This document shows positions 1 through 7,856 of a stretch of 64,000 nt of DNA, in pieces. The notes below the pieces were generated by a model. That model saw only the letters and a program-made list of their open reading frames with translations, was not told the DNA's origin and made no database searches. The stretch's first letter is position 1, and every line of letters starts with the position of its first letter. The DNA is from Allobosea sp. AAP35 (GTDB taxonomy: Bacteria; Pseudomonadota; Alphaproteobacteria; Rhizobiales; Beijerinckiaceae): the NCBI RefSeq assembly GCF_001295925.1, contig NZ_LJHQ01000045.1, positions 1-64,000 of the forward strand, read 5' to 3'. The position numbers were made by a program, and so were the translations under genes.

Positions 1-46
1 GGCAAAACGGAATCCCGAGCGGGACTCTTCCGTCGCCGTCAATCCA

Positions 47-1351
47 CTAGGCCCTCAGCATCTCAACGACCACGTCGGCCAAACTATCCCAGATCGACAT
101 CAGGTGCTCAGGCGAAGGCGCGAAGTTGGTTGAATGAACGTACTTGTTCAACGTGTCGGCCGACACGAGCTTGTCGCCCTGCTTGAATTTCTTCAACACC
201 TCAACCTGTTTAGGATCGATCTTTTTGGCTAGCTGAAGGTGCATGCCGGCTTTCTCCAACCGCGTCGCGAGCTTGTCGTTCTCGTGGACCGTGACCTTCG
301 CTTGTGTGATGTAGTTCTCCAATGCGAGTTCGATGAGCACGCGCATGAGAACCGAGATCGCGTTGGGGTGGGTTCGCAGATCTAGGTGAAACTGTAGCTC
401 TTCCCAGATGCGGTGGTGGCGCTGAAGCCGTCCCGGCCAGCTCAGATCGAAGTCTTTTTGCGGAATCAGCGTCGTTCGAATGGTCGGCGTCGGCTTTGCG
501 CTCGGCTTCACCTTTGCGGTCTTCTCAGCCAGCTTTGCGGGCGCGGCTGTCGTCGTCGTGCCTGTTTTATCAGGAAGGACGCCCTCGCGCTCAAGCTGAT
601 CAAGATAGCTCTGCTTGCCGTCGATGTCCCAGATGTCCCCCAGTACAAGATCGCGTTCCGCCATGTCCTTCGCGATACGGGCCAGTGCGGCGAGCGACTT
701 TGTCTCGTCATGCGTGAACTGGAAGCAGCCACCCTTCATGCTGATACCGACGCGATGCCGGAAAGGTTCAGCAGACAGAAGGCGGTTCAGCGTTGACCGT
801 GGTATCTTGCGACGGGAGGGCAGCAAGTTTGCTTTTGCGAGCCGCTTTTCAATCTCGTCTGCAACACTCGGTCCGCCACCCTTGCCGGTACGCGTAACAA
901 AGGTTGCCTTCATCCGGTCGTCCCAAGTGCTCTGGCCGACGCCGGACTGTGAGCCGGTGTGACGACGGAACAGTATCTCGTCAATTCGTTCGCGGTCGGT
1001 TTCGACCTGGCACTGGATTTCTTTCGGGAAGGTGCCCTTCCACAGCGCTTTCTGGTCCCGGAAAAATGCTTGTAGCTCAGTAGTCGGGGCCCGGCGCGGA
1101 TCGTCCAGAAGCTTGAGACACGTCACGCGGCGGTTGCCGTCGAAGACGATAAACTTGGACTTGTCGGGAGAAACGAGGGGGTACTCGTAAATTTCGCCCT
1201 GCTCGACGATGTCCTTCGTCAGATTTCGCATGTGCGTTTCACGCTCGTTGAAGAGCCATGCCATCGCGGCCGTCTCGTTTTCGAGTTCGCCGTGACGATC
1301 ATTCGCGCGGTTCACGACCAGCGCAATCAAAGCAAGTTTTCTTATAACCAT
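47..1351 (-). CDS. ParB/sulfiredoxin-fold domain protein, function unknown
   Basis: Protein of 434 residues. Residues about 55-85 carry a ParB N-terminal-like signature (valine/isoleucine strand, then FDGNRRVTCLKLL), as in ParB/Srx-fold proteins that bind nucleotides or DNA. No helix-turn-helix is obvious. A lysine/proline/threonine-rich linker (about 265-290) separates this part from a helical C-terminal region ending in KYVHS...MSIWDSL, which I do not recognise. The ATG at 1351 has a good AAGGGGAAG ribosome site. Base composition (roughly 55% GC by eye) is well below the flanking flagellar genes, which suggests transfer. Orphan ParB-like proteins of this size often sit in defence or mobile islands, but nothing else of the island is visible, so no function is assigned. 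Confidence 0.6.
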   Translation of the reverse strand: MVIRKLALIALVVNRANDRHGELENETAAMAWLFNERETHMRNLTKDIVEQGEIYEYPLVSPDKSKFIVFDGNRRVTCLKLLDDPRRAPTTELQAFFRDQKALWKGTFPKEIQCQVETDRERIDEILFRRHTGSQSGVGQSTWDDRMKATFVTRTGKGGGPSVADEIEKRLAKANLLPSRRKIPRSTLNRLLSAEPFRHRVGISMKGGCFQFTHDETKSLAALARIAKDMAERDLVLGDIWDIDGKQSYLDQLEREGVLPDKTGTTTTAAPAKLAEKTAKVKPSAKPTPTIRTTLIPQKDFDLSWPGRLQRHHRIWEELQFHLDLRTHPNAISVLMRVLIELALENYITQAKVTVHENDKLATRLEKAGMHLQLAKKIDPKQVEVLKKFKQGDKLVSADTLNKYVHSTNFAPSPEHLMSIWDSLADVVVEMLRA

Positions 1352-1591
1352 TTGCTTCCCCTTACGGGCAGCCTATCAGTCAATGATGAAGCATCAAGCA
1401 TTTCGGATAACGGCGTGCAAGTTTGCCACTCATCCCAACGCCATGGTCATTCGCGAGGAAACGGACGCACTTCTTAGCGCCCGAGCACATGCCGGTGCTT
1501 TGTCTGACATCAACCAAGCATCGGGAGCGTATAGGTAGGCTCTGAAGGTCGGCTTTCGTGTCCGCTGCCAGCGCACCCCTCCCCCCACACC
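1352..1591. other. Intergenic region, no gene seen
   Basis: This stretch lies upstream of the ParB-like gene and downstream of the flgH terminator. Composition shifts from AT-richer (to about 1540) to typical GC-rich DNA, so it probably holds the boundary of the foreign segment. A 31-residue reading frame at 1442-1537 has no recognisable similarity and is not called. Confidence 0.4.
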
Positions 1592-1620
1592 AAAAAACCC
1601 CGCGTCGGGAGAACGCGGGG
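1592..1620 (-). terminator. Rho-independent terminator of the flgF-flgH operon
   Basis: Perfect 8-bp stem (1598-1605 with 1613-1620, CCCCGCGT/ACGCGGGG) with a 7-nt loop. On the minus strand it is followed by six T (1597-1592). It lies about 310 nt past the flgH stop codon, in the right orientation to end the operon. Confidence 0.8.
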
Positions 1621-1805
1621 CTTCTGGTCGGGCCGCCTGCCCTGAAATGCCGGGGAGCGTGGCTGGCGGCCGGGTGGGTCGGCGGCTCGGGAGAGACCGC
1701 CTGCCGGCTGGCGCGGGGATGAGCGGGGAGCGTTCCGCGCCGGCCGGGATGGGGTGAGGATCGTGCGGGGCTTTGTCCTTCGTAGAGGGACTTTGGAAAC
1801 GCGAC

Positions 1806-1911
1806 GTCATCCTGGACAAGCCGCGGAGCGGCGCAGCTCCGGGATCCATCATAAGGCGATGTCGCGCCCTTCGATGGATCCCGGGACGACCTTCGGTCGC
1901 CCCAGGATGAC
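1806..1911. repeat. Intergenic palindromic repeat, family A, copy 1
   Basis: Outer inverted repeat GTCATCCTGG / CCAGGATGAC and inner inverted repeat GGGATCCATC / GATGGATCCC (1841-1850, 1873-1882). The same double-palindrome plan recurs at 23386, 28717 and 47947, and more loosely at 32655. It lies between flgH and its terminator, so it would be transcribed. Confidence 0.8.
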
Positions 1912-1929
1912 GTCGCGTCGGTGTGAGGG

Positions 1930-2706
1930 TCAGAACGGCAGCAGGATGTCCATCACCTGCTGGCCATAGCGCGGCTGCTGGACGTCGGTGATCTGGCCGC
2001 GCCCGCCATAGGCGATGCGCGCCTGGGCGATCTTGGCGGATTCGATCGTGTTGTCGCTCTCGATGTCCTCGGGCCGGATCACGCCCGCGACGATCAATTC
2101 GCGCACCTCGAAATTCACCCGGATCTCCTGCTTGCCCTCGATCACGAGATTGCCGTTGGGCAAAGTCTGGGTGACGACGGCCGCTACATTGGTCGCCAGC
2201 GTCTCGGAGCGGTTGACCGAGCCCGCGCCCTCGCTGGAGGCCGACGAGTCGAGCTTCAGGAGCGAACCCGCGCTCGCGCCGTCGGGCAGGAACTTGTCGA
2301 GCTTGTTCTCGAAGCCGAAGGCGTTGTCGGCGCCGACATCCTCGCCATTCTTGCGGCTGCGCTTGGTCGTGTTGTTGAGCTGCGCCTTGTCGGTGACCTT
2401 GACCTTGACCGTGACGAGATCGCCCACGAGCCTGGCGCGCTGGTCCTTGAAGAAGGCGCGCGAGCCGGTGCGCCAGAGCGAATTGGGCGCGAAGGAGGCA
2501 TGCTCCATCGTCGGCATCGGCATCTGCACCGGCTTGTAGCCCTTGGCGGCGGTCGGATCCTCGACCGGCGAGAGCGCCGGCGCGGCGCCGACATTGGCGA
2601 GCCGGTCGGCCGCGCCGCAGGCGCCGAGCGAGATGCCGATCAGCAGCACGGCGGAGAGCTTGCGAAGGGTGGTGACGGTTTTGGGGGTGACAGTTTTCGC
2701 GGTCAT
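1930..2706 (-). CDS. flgH: Flagellar L-ring protein FlgH
   Basis: Outer-membrane lipoprotein that forms the L ring around the flagellar rod. The 258 residues begin with a lysine-rich N-region, a hydrophobic stretch, and the lipobox LGAC with Cys30 as the lipidation site. The conserved FlgH core follows: SLW at about 76, then the DLVTVKVKV strand, NRSETLATNVAAVV, LPNGNLVIEGKQE, and the C-terminal signature YGGRGQITDVQQPR. Length is normal for alphaproteobacterial FlgH. It is the last gene of the minus-strand run flgF-flgG-flgA-flgH, starting 23 nt after flgA, and is probably transcribed from the sigma-54 promoter at 5433-5448. Confidence 0.95.
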   Translation of the reverse strand: MTAKTVTPKTVTTLRKLSAVLLIGISLGACGAADRLANVGAAPALSPVEDPTAAKGYKPVQMPMPTMEHASFAPNSLWRTGSRAFFKDQRARLVGDLVTVKVKVTDKAQLNNTTKRSRKNGEDVGADNAFGFENKLDKFLPDGASAGSLLKLDSSASSEGAGSVNRSETLATNVAAVVTQTLPNGNLVIEGKQEIRVNFEVRELIVAGVIRPEDIESDNTIESAKIAQARIAYGGRGQITDVQQPRYGQQVMDILLPF

Positions 2707-2729
2707 GGCGGTGCTTTCCGTGACGAATT

Positions 2730-3788
2730 TCAGGGCGCGGCGGCGACGCGGCCGGCCGAGCTGGGCTGAACCGAGATCCGGCCGGGCCCGCTGACCGTGC
2801 CCTGCAGCACGCGCTTGGATTGGGGATTGGTGACGGTGACGACATCGCCCATCGCGCCGGCCTCGCCGGCTTTCCCGCGCATGGTGATGGTCAGACCGCG
2901 CGATTCGTAGATGATGGTGACGAGATCGCCCTTGGCGACGATCTCCTCGCGCCGGACGTCGCTGCCCCGCAGCGGCAGCCCCGCCATCAGCGCGCGGGTC
3001 GCCACCTTGTCGACCGCGGCGCGCGGATCGGCGACGAGATCGGAGACCTGCCCGTCGCGCGGGCGGCGCTCGATGGTGACGTCGTCGCGGGTCAAGGTCT
3101 CGCCGCGCGCGATCGCGCGCCTGGGCACCACGACCTCGACCGTCTCGACGAGCTGGCCGCCGATGCGCACCGGCTTCAGCCGCAGCGCCATGCTGCCGGG
3201 CACGCCGATGCGCGCCTGCAGCCGCCGCGCCCTTGCGTCGTAGCTCAGATCGGTGACGGTGACCTCGCCGGTCAGTTCGGGCTCGACCGCGATCGCCGGC
3301 GCGCCGCCATCGATCGCCAGGGCAAAGGCGCGGGCATCGATGCCGTAGCGCTCCTGCAGCCCGATCTTGACCGCGGCCTCGATGTCGGAGGCCATGATGC
3401 GCCGCGCCGCCCGGCTGACGACGACCTGCGCCGCGCCATGATTCTCGATCTCGCCCGCCTCGCGGATGAAGCCGGCGGCGCGCGCCGCATCGACGATGCG
3501 CGCGAGCTGGATCGTGCCGGTCTCGCCCAAAGCCGGAGCCCGGAACGCGGCGGTGGCCGCCGCCTCGGCCGGCAGTCCGGCGATTAGATCGCCGAACGAG
3601 ACGAGCTCGTGCGTCAGGGTGATCTCGGGTCGCAGCTGCAGCCGGCGCGCCTGCGGCGCCGAAGCGACCGGGCCAGCCGCCAGGGCTGCGACCGAGAGGC
3701 CCGGCGAAGCTGCCTGGGGTGCCGGCGCCGCCAGCGCTGCCGGAGCCAGCAGGACGATCAGGGCGAGGCCGAGGGACGTGCGGATCAT
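2730..3788 (-). CDS. flgA: Flagellar P-ring assembly chaperone FlgA
   Basis: Periplasmic chaperone needed to polymerise FlgI into the P ring. A Sec signal peptide (MIRTSLGLALIVLLAPAALA) opens the 352-residue protein. The C-terminal half has the SAF/ChapFlgA architecture: VPRRAIARGETLTRDDV (about 228-245), a ...LMAGLPLRGSDVR segment, then the closing TITMRGKAGEAGAMGDVVTV and VTNPQSKRVLQG motifs typical of FlgA. It is longer than enterobacterial FlgA (about 220 residues) because of an N-terminal extension of about 120 residues, as in other alphaproteobacteria. It is separated from flgG by 17 nt and from flgH by 23 nt, which is consistent with co-transcription. Confidence 0.93.
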   Translation of the reverse strand: MIRTSLGLALIVLLAPAALAAPAPQAASPGLSVAALAAGPVASAPQARRLQLRPEITLTHELVSFGDLIAGLPAEAAATAAFRAPALGETGTIQLARIVDAARAAGFIREAGEIENHGAAQVVVSRAARRIMASDIEAAVKIGLQERYGIDARAFALAIDGGAPAIAVEPELTGEVTVTDLSYDARARRLQARIGVPGSMALRLKPVRIGGQLVETVEVVVPRRAIARGETLTRDDVTIERRPRDGQVSDLVADPRAAVDKVATRALMAGLPLRGSDVRREEIVAKGDLVTIIYESRGLTITMRGKAGEAGAMGDVVTVTNPQSKRVLQGTVSGPGRISVQPSSAGRVAAAP

Positions 3789-3805
3789 GATGGGGAACCT
3801 CCGGC

Positions 3806-4597
3806 CTAGCCGCGGAACATCGCGGTCGTCGCCGACATCATCTGGTCGGCGGCGGTGATGACCTTGGAGTTCATCTCATAGGCGCGCTGCGCCGCGATCA
3901 GCGAGGACAGCTCGGTCACGGCCTGGACGTTGCCTTCTTCGAGATAGTTCTGCTGCAGCGTGCCGAAGCCCTCGCCGCCGCCGAACCCGTCGATCGGCTG
4001 CCCGGAGGCTGCGGTCTCGATGAACAGGTTGTCGCCGATCGATTCGAGGCCGACCTTGTTGACGAAGCGCACGAGCTGGATCTGGCCGAGCTGCTGCGGC
4101 GCGGTCTGGCCCGGCAGCATCACCTCGACGGTGCCCTGCGCATTGACACTGACGCTGGTGGCGTTGTTGGGGACCGTGATGCCGGGCTCGACCTGGTAGC
4201 CGTCGCGGGTGACGAGCTGCCCTTGCGAATCGAGATCGAACGAGCCGTCGCGCGAATAGGTGGTGCGGCCGTCGGGCATGCGGACGCGGAAGAAGCCCTC
4301 GCCCCGGATCGCCAGATCGTACTGCTTCTCGGTCGGCGTCAGGTTGCCCTGCGTCATCACGCGGCCGGTCGAGACCGTCTTGACGCCGGAGCCGACGAAG
4401 GTGCCGGCGGGCACCTGCGTGTTCTGGTCGGAGGTGGCCGAGCCGGCGCGCCGGAAGTTCTCGTAGAGAAGATCCTGGAAATGCACGCGCTGGCGCTTGT
4501 AGCCGGTGGTGCGCACGTTGGCGATGTTGTTGGAGATGACCTGGACGTTGAGTTCCTGGGCCATCATGCCGGTGGCGGCAGTCTGCAGGGCGCGCAT
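3806..4597 (-). CDS. flgG: Flagellar distal rod protein FlgG
   Basis: Distal rod subunit, exported through the flagellar type III apparatus with no cleaved signal. The 263 residues match the FlgG norm of about 260-262. The N-terminal rod/hook motif NNIANVRTTGYKRQR (about 24-38) and the C-terminal motif (EEGNVQAVTELSSLIAAQRAYEMNSKVI) are both present. The middle section GEGFFRVRMPDGRTTYSRDG is also characteristic. It lies 22 nt downstream of flgF and 17 nt before flgA in one operon. Confidence 0.97.
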   Translation of the reverse strand: MRALQTAATGMMAQELNVQVISNNIANVRTTGYKRQRVHFQDLLYENFRRAGSATSDQNTQVPAGTFVGSGVKTVSTGRVMTQGNLTPTEKQYDLAIRGEGFFRVRMPDGRTTYSRDGSFDLDSQGQLVTRDGYQVEPGITVPNNATSVSVNAQGTVEVMLPGQTAPQQLGQIQLVRFVNKVGLESIGDNLFIETAASGQPIDGFGGGEGFGTLQQNYLEEGNVQAVTELSSLIAAQRAYEMNSKVITAADQMMSATTAMFRG

Positions 4598-4619
4598 GGG
4601 CTTGGCTCCTCAGGTCCGG

Positions 4620-5363
4620 TCAGGCTTGCTGGTCGGCAAGGCGGGAAATCGCCTTGCTGCGCAGCTCGTCCGTCTTCGACATCATGTTGGCGACGCTCTG
4701 ATAGGAGCGCTGCACCTCCATCAGGCGTGTCATCTCGATCACCGCCTTGACGTTCGAGCCTTCGATCGCGCCGGGCTCGAGGCGCGCCTCGGGTCCCGCC
4801 GGCAGCGGCGCGGCGGTCGAGGCGAAGAGGTTGGTGCCCTCGCTGCTCAGCAGGCGCGCATCGGCAAAGCGCACCATCCTGATCTTGCCGCGCTGGCCCT
4901 GGTCGGTGGAGACCGTGCCGTCGGCGGCGATGCGCGCATTGCTCTCGGCGGCGCCGAAGGTGATCGGCCCGCCATCGCCCATCACCGGCTGGCCCGACTG
5001 GGTCACGAGCTGGCCCTGGGCGTTGATGTCGAGCGAGCCCGCCCGGGTGTAGCGGTCGCCGCCCGGCGTCTGCACGACGAGGAAGGCGTCACCGCGCAGC
5101 GCCACGTCGAGCGGATTGCCGGTGCGCTCGGTCGAGCCCTGCGACAGGTCGATCGGCGTGCCCTTGTCGATGACATAGGACAGCTTCCTGTCGGCCGGCT
5201 TGAAGCTGTCGGCGCTGGCACTGGGGCTCAGAAATTCGTTGAAACGCGCCGAGCGCGTCTTGAAACCATTGGTCCCGACATTCGCCATGTTGTTGGCGAT
5301 GACATCCAGCTCACGCGCCAGAGCCATCTGACGCGACAGGCCGACGAGAAGAGCGTTCTCCAC
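4620..5363 (-). CDS. flgF: Flagellar proximal rod protein FlgF
   Basis: Proximal rod subunit of the flagellar basal body, 247 residues from a GTG start at 5363. The frame stays open further upstream, but the family N-terminus (xENALLVGLSRQMALARELDVIANNMANVGTNG region) begins at this GTG. A GGGAGA ribosome site lies 8-10 nt before it, so the longer upstream reading is rejected. The C-terminal motif NVKAVIEMTRLMEVQRSYQSV matches the rod/hook family. First gene of flgF-flgG-flgA-flgH. A strong sigma-54 promoter lies 70-85 nt upstream at 5433-5448, and an ftr-like activator palindrome lies about 100 bp beyond it. Confidence 0.93.
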   Translation of the reverse strand: MENALLVGLSRQMALARELDVIANNMANVGTNGFKTRSARFNEFLSPSASADSFKPADRKLSYVIDKGTPIDLSQGSTERTGNPLDVALRGDAFLVVQTPGGDRYTRAGSLDINAQGQLVTQSGQPVMGDGGPITFGAAESNARIAADGTVSTDQGQRGKIRMVRFADARLLSSEGTNLFASTAAPLPAGPEARLEPGAIEGSNVKAVIEMTRLMEVQRSYQSVANMMSKTDELRSKAISRLADQQA

Positions 5364-5432
5364 GGCGTGGTCTCCCGATTTGTTCCGCGGCCGCTTCGAC
5401 GCTCCCCAGCGCAGCAGCCACGGGGAACAGTC

Positions 5433-5448
5433 CGCAAGCGCCATGCCA
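5433..5448 (-). promoter_or_regulatory. Sigma-54 promoter of the flgF operon
   Basis: Minus-strand TGGCATGGCGCTTGCG matches the RpoN -24/-12 consensus (TGGCACG-N4-TTGC) with exact GG-N10-GC spacing and one mismatch in the -24 element. Predicted transcription start is near 5423, giving a leader of about 60 nt to the flgF GTG. Confidence 0.8.
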
Positions 5449-5545
5449 GGATGGTTAAGACGCCTAAGTATCTGTTCTATATTAGCAAACCCAGCCACTC
5501 GACCTTGCCGCAACCCGGCATGCAAGGCCTGGCGGGCAAGATCGA

Positions 5546-5561
5546 CCCGGCAGAATTTGCC
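5546..5561. promoter_or_regulatory. ftr-like palindrome (predicted FlbD site) at flgF/fliL
   Basis: CCCGGCAGAATTTGCC, a palindrome of GGCA and TGCC arms. The same 16-mer plan occurs at 33233 and 43743, always 95-135 bp upstream of a sigma-54 promoter. It is centred about 130 bp upstream of the predicted flgF start site and ends 4 nt before the fliL CtrA box, so a bound activator could affect both promoters. Confidence 0.65.
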
Positions 5562-5565
5562 CTCC

Positions 5566-5581
5566 TTAACGACGCGTTAAC
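5566..5581 (+). promoter_or_regulatory. CtrA box upstream of fliL
   Basis: TTAACGACGCGTTAAC is a perfect TTAA-N7-TTAAC match to the CtrA recognition sequence. It ends 72 nt before the fliL ATG. In Caulobacter the fliLM operon is a CtrA-dependent class II unit, so the same role is inferred here. Confidence 0.82.
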
Positions 5582-5653
5582 CGTGACCAGCCAGGGTGCC
5601 TCAACGGCCCGCGCAGGCGCAGCGGATCGTCGTGATTGCGGGGCGTGCAGGCG

Positions 5654-6166
5654 ATGGCGAAGAAGCCCAAGACCGACGAAGACGGCGCGGCGGAAGCCGC
5701 CCCAGCCGCAGGCGGCGGCAAGAAGAAGCTGATGATGATCATCGGCGGCGTGGTGCTGCTGGCGGCGCTCGGCGGCGGCGGCTGGTTCTTTTTCCTGAAG
5801 AAGCCCTCGGCCGAGCAGGTCGCCGCGCTCGAAGCCGCCAAGAACGCCAAGAAGCCGGTCAACTTCATCGAGATGAAGGACATGGTGATCGGCATCACCA
5901 GCGGCCCCCAGCAGGAGCGCCAGCCCATGATCAAGATCAAGGTCGTGCTCGAAACCGCCGACGCGAAGATCTCCGAGGAGATCAAGCCGCTGCTGCCGCG
6001 CGTCGAGGACGCCTTCCAGGTCTTCATGCGCGAATTGCGCACCTCCGATCTCGAGGGTTCGGCCGGCATGTACCGCCTCAAGGAAGAGCTTTTGCGCCGC
6101 GTCAACGTGACGGTCTTCCCGGCCAAGGTCGATGCGGTGCTGTTCAAGGAGTTGCTGGTTCAGTGA
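5654..6166 (+). CDS. fliL: Flagellar basal-body-associated protein FliL
   Basis: Inner-membrane protein that surrounds the stator and supports torque. 170 residues from the ATG at 5654. A TTG 18 nt upstream is in frame but is a weaker choice. A short lysine/alanine-rich cytoplasmic N-terminus is followed by one transmembrane segment (LMMIIGGVVLLAALGGGGWFF) and a periplasmic stomatin-like domain with MIKIKVVLET, EIKPLLPRVEDAF and the C-terminal KEELLRRVNVTVFPAKVDAVLF motif. First gene of a plus-strand operon continuing with fliM. A perfect CtrA box precedes it. Confidence 0.94.
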   Translation: MAKKPKTDEDGAAEAAPAAGGGKKKLMMIIGGVVLLAALGGGGWFFFLKKPSAEQVAALEAAKNAKKPVNFIEMKDMVIGITSGPQQERQPMIKIKVVLETADAKISEEIKPLLPRVEDAFQVFMRELRTSDLEGSAGMYRLKEELLRRVNVTVFPAKVDAVLFKELLVQ

Positions 6167-6244
6167 GCCACCCCTCACCCGATTGAGCCGGCCTTCGGAT
6201 CATCCGACGCGACATCCAGACGTGACGAGAGCACTGACAACCCG

Positions 6245-7372
6245 ATGAGCACCAGCGACCGCGACAATGCCGGCAAGCCGGCCAAGGACGAGCCGCTGAG
6301 CCCGGAAAGCATGGCGGCCGAATGGGCCACCATGCCCGACATCGTCGAGGACGAAGGCGAACCGGAGGGCGGCGTAGACCGCCTGATGAGCCAAGACGAA
6401 ATCGACACGATGCTCGGTTTCTCGCTCGGCGACGACAAGGATGGCCGCAACGGCATCCAGGCCATCGTCGATTCCGGCTCGGTGTCCTACGAACGCCTGC
6501 CGATGCTCGAAATCATCTTCGAGCGTCTCGTCCGGCTGCTGTCGACCAGCCTGCGCAACTTCTTCACCGACAATGTCGAAGTCACGCTCGAGAGCATCCG
6601 CTCCGTGCGCTTCGGCGACTACATGAACTCGATCTCGCAGCCGGCGATGCTGTCGGTGTTCAGGGCCGAGGAATGGGACAATTTCGGCCTGGTCACGATC
6701 GAATCGGCGCTGATGTATTCGATCATGGACACGATGTTCGGCGGCAAGCGCGGCCAGCCGGCGCCCCGTGTCGACGGACGGCCCTTCACCTCGATCGAGA
6801 TCAGGCTGATCCGGCGCGTCATCGGGCTGATCCTGGCCGACGCAGAAGCCGCCTTCAAGCCGCTCTCGCCGGTGAATTTCACCATCGACCGCATCGAATC
6901 GAATCCGCGCTTCGTCTCGATTTCGCGCCCGGCCAACGCCGCCATCCGCGTCGAACTCAAATTCGACATGGAAGGCCGTGGCGGCGCGCTCCACATTCTT
7001 TTGCCCTATGCGACGATCGAGCCGATCCGGGATCTGCTGCTCGAAAGCTTCATGGGTGAGAAGCTCGGGCGCGATCCGATCTGGGAGAACCATCTCGCGA
7101 CCGAGGTCTGGCAGACTGAGGTGCCCGTGACCTGCGTGCTGCACGAGACGCAGATGCCGCTGAAGCGGATGATGAAGCTCGAGATCGGCGACACGCTGAT
7201 GTTCGACGCGCGCCCCGATTCCTTCGTTTCGCTGCGCTGCGGGGATTTCATCGTCAGCGACGGCCGCATCGGCCGGGTCGACGACAAGATCGCGGTCCAG
7301 ATCGTCAGCCCGCTGCGGCGTTCCAAGACGACGATCGCCGCCTTCGACACCAACCAGCACGGCCAACCCTGA
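6245..7372 (+). CDS. fliM: Flagellar motor switch protein FliM
   Basis: C-ring component that binds phospho-CheY and passes the switching signal to FliG. Residues 47-57 (LMSQDEIDTML) match the N-terminal CheY-binding and FliM signature. The middle CheC-like domain (about 70-260) includes GSVSYERLPMLE, SIRSVRFGDYMNS and SIMDTMFGGKRG. The C-terminal SpoA/FliN-like domain (about 290-365) carries LEIGDTLMFDARPDSFVSLRCGDF. An acidic N-terminal extension of about 45 residues is seen in related alphaproteobacteria. It starts 79 nt after fliL and 16 nt before the DUF6468-type gene. FliN and FliG are not in the window. Confidence 0.96.
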   Translation: MSTSDRDNAGKPAKDEPLSPESMAAEWATMPDIVEDEGEPEGGVDRLMSQDEIDTMLGFSLGDDKDGRNGIQAIVDSGSVSYERLPMLEIIFERLVRLLSTSLRNFFTDNVEVTLESIRSVRFGDYMNSISQPAMLSVFRAEEWDNFGLVTIESALMYSIMDTMFGGKRGQPAPRVDGRPFTSIEIRLIRRVIGLILADAEAAFKPLSPVNFTIDRIESNPRFVSISRPANAAIRVELKFDMEGRGGALHILLPYATIEPIRDLLLESFMGEKLGRDPIWENHLATEVWQTEVPVTCVLHETQMPLKRMMKLEIGDTLMFDARPDSFVSLRCGDFIVSDGRIGRVDDKIAVQIVSPLRRSKTTIAAFDTNQHGQP

Positions 7373-7388
7373 CGATAAGGCGCCCGCC

Positions 7389-7856
7389 ATGACGATCACT
7401 CTCATCGCCGATGTGCTGGTTGCCAGCCTGCTCGTCGCCACCATCATCACCTGCTTCATCCTGACCAAGCGCATCGAGCGCATGAAGGCTGACGAGGCCG
7501 GCATGCGCCAGACGGTCGGGGCCCTGATCGCGGCGACCGACACCGCCGAACGCGCCATCGCCGGGTTGAAGCTCACATTGGGCGACTGCGACCGCACGCT
7601 GGCCGAACGTCTGCAGACGGCGGAGCGCTATGCGGCCGATCTTGCCGCCCAGATCGAGGCCGGCCAGGTCGTGATGGAGCGCATCGGCCAGATCGTCAGC
7701 GCAGCCGCGCTGGTGGCGCCCAAGACGGCTGCCGAGCAGCCCGTCAACGCGTCGGCAGCCGAACCAACCCCGATTTCGCGACTCGCGAATGCGGCCCAGT
7801 CGGCCGCCGCCATCCGGGCCCGCGCCGCCCGACGGCTCGAAGGGCATGCCGCGTGA
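7389..7856 (+). CDS. Flagellar-cluster membrane protein, DUF6468-like
   Basis: Protein of 155 residues with one N-terminal transmembrane helix (LIADVLVASLLVATIITCFIL) followed by a cytoplasmic or periplasmic helical, coiled-coil-like segment (about 27-115) and an alanine-rich tail. It resembles the uncharacterised DUF6468 proteins that lie between fliM and motE-like genes in alphaproteobacteria. Its stop overlaps the start of the next gene (GTGA), which suggests translational coupling to the MotE-like protein. No biochemical role is established. Position suggests a structural or regulatory part in the motor. Confidence 0.7.
   Translation: MTITLIADVLVASLLVATIITCFILTKRIERMKADEAGMRQTVGALIAATDTAERAIAGLKLTLGDCDRTLAERLQTAERYAADLAAQIEAGQVVMERIGQIVSAAALVAPKTAAEQPVNASAAEPTPISRLANAAQSAAAIRARAARRLEGHAA

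Noticed and set aside
1442-1537. Short frame MVIREETDALLS... as a small gene
   Set aside because: 31 codons, no clear ribosome site and no recognisable homology.
5364-5525. 54-residue N-terminal extension of FlgF from an upstream ATG
   Set aside because: It runs through the sigma-54 promoter and has no FlgF similarity; the GTG at 5363 has a good ribosome site.
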